Assembly (NCBI GenBank): GCA_002495485.1
Contig: DAFH01000143.1
Location: 1-5,799, forward strand
Source: Candidatus Bathyarchaeota archaeon UBA185
GTDB lineage: Archaea > Thermoproteota > Bathyarchaeia > 40CM-2-53-6
Reading direction: 5' to 3'
Length of the DNA: 5,799 bases
In this document: positions 5,787-5,799 of the stretch, one piece after another
Position numbering within the stretch: the stretch's first letter is position 1
Layout of the letters: every line of letters begins with the position of its first letter
Translations under genes and position numbers: made by a program
The notes under the pieces: generated by a model
What the model was told of the DNA's origin: nothing
What the model saw: the letters and a program-made list of their open reading frames with translations, nothing else
Databases searched by the model: none

Positions 5787-5790
5787 GTCG

Positions 5791-5798
5791 CTTTAATA
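5791..5798 (-). promoter_or_regulatory. Candidate TATA box of the zinc-protein pair
   Basis: On the complement this reads TATTAAAG, an AT-rich element in an otherwise mixed region. A start about 25 bases downstream would fall near 5770, inside the inverted repeat, giving a leader of about 65 bases. It lies at the window edge, so its upstream context cannot be judged. Confidence 0.25.
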
Positions 5799-5799
5799 G

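Overview
The window looks archaeal. The main operon has a Shine-Dalgarno of the archaeal GGTGAT type just before its first start codon. Its complex I subunits resemble the archaeal (TACK/Thermoplasmatales-like) versions, and it encodes an FrhB/FpoF-family protein, which points to coenzyme F420 metabolism. A lineage such as Bathyarchaeia or another Thaumarchaeota relative is plausible, but there is no rRNA or marker gene here to settle it.

Layout. Positions 1-357 hold a hypothetical reading frame that is open to the window edge. Positions 358-738 hold no confident gene: there is a hairpin just after the first frame, then a stretch that reads as protein but is broken by a TAA. Positions 739-936 encode a small four-cysteine protein that continues that broken frame. 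Positions 937-1058 are a promoter/leader region. Positions 1059-4938 form a tight five-gene plus-strand operon: nuoB, nuoC, nuoD, nuoI and an fpoF/frhB homologue, with junctions from a 4-nt overlap to 6-nt gaps. Positions 4952-5704 hold a converging two-gene minus-strand unit: a 45-residue zinc-ribbon protein, then a 200-residue membrane-anchored protein with a C2H2-like finger. Positions 5705-5799 carry a likely promoter for that unit with a dyad that could be an operator.

How the genes work together. NuoB, C, D and I make up the part of complex I that carries electrons through iron-sulfur clusters (two in NuoI, one in NuoB) to the acceptor cavity between NuoB and NuoD. The FpoF-like protein has two 4Fe-4S ferredoxin motifs followed by an FrhB-type flavin/F420 domain. 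It is the expected input device, oxidising F420H2 and passing electrons to NuoI. NuoD lacks the cysteine pairs of NiFe hydrogenases, so this is an Fpo/Fqo/Nuo-type module and not a hydrogenase.

The striking point is what is absent. There is no nuoH between nuoD and nuoI, no nuoA before nuoB, no J/K/L/M/N after, and no NADH module (E/F/G). The operon is a peripheral arm plus F420 input, closed at its 3' end by a converging gene. Either the membrane arm is encoded elsewhere, or this is a reduced F420-linked complex. The retained amphipathic N-terminus of NuoI favours the first reading.
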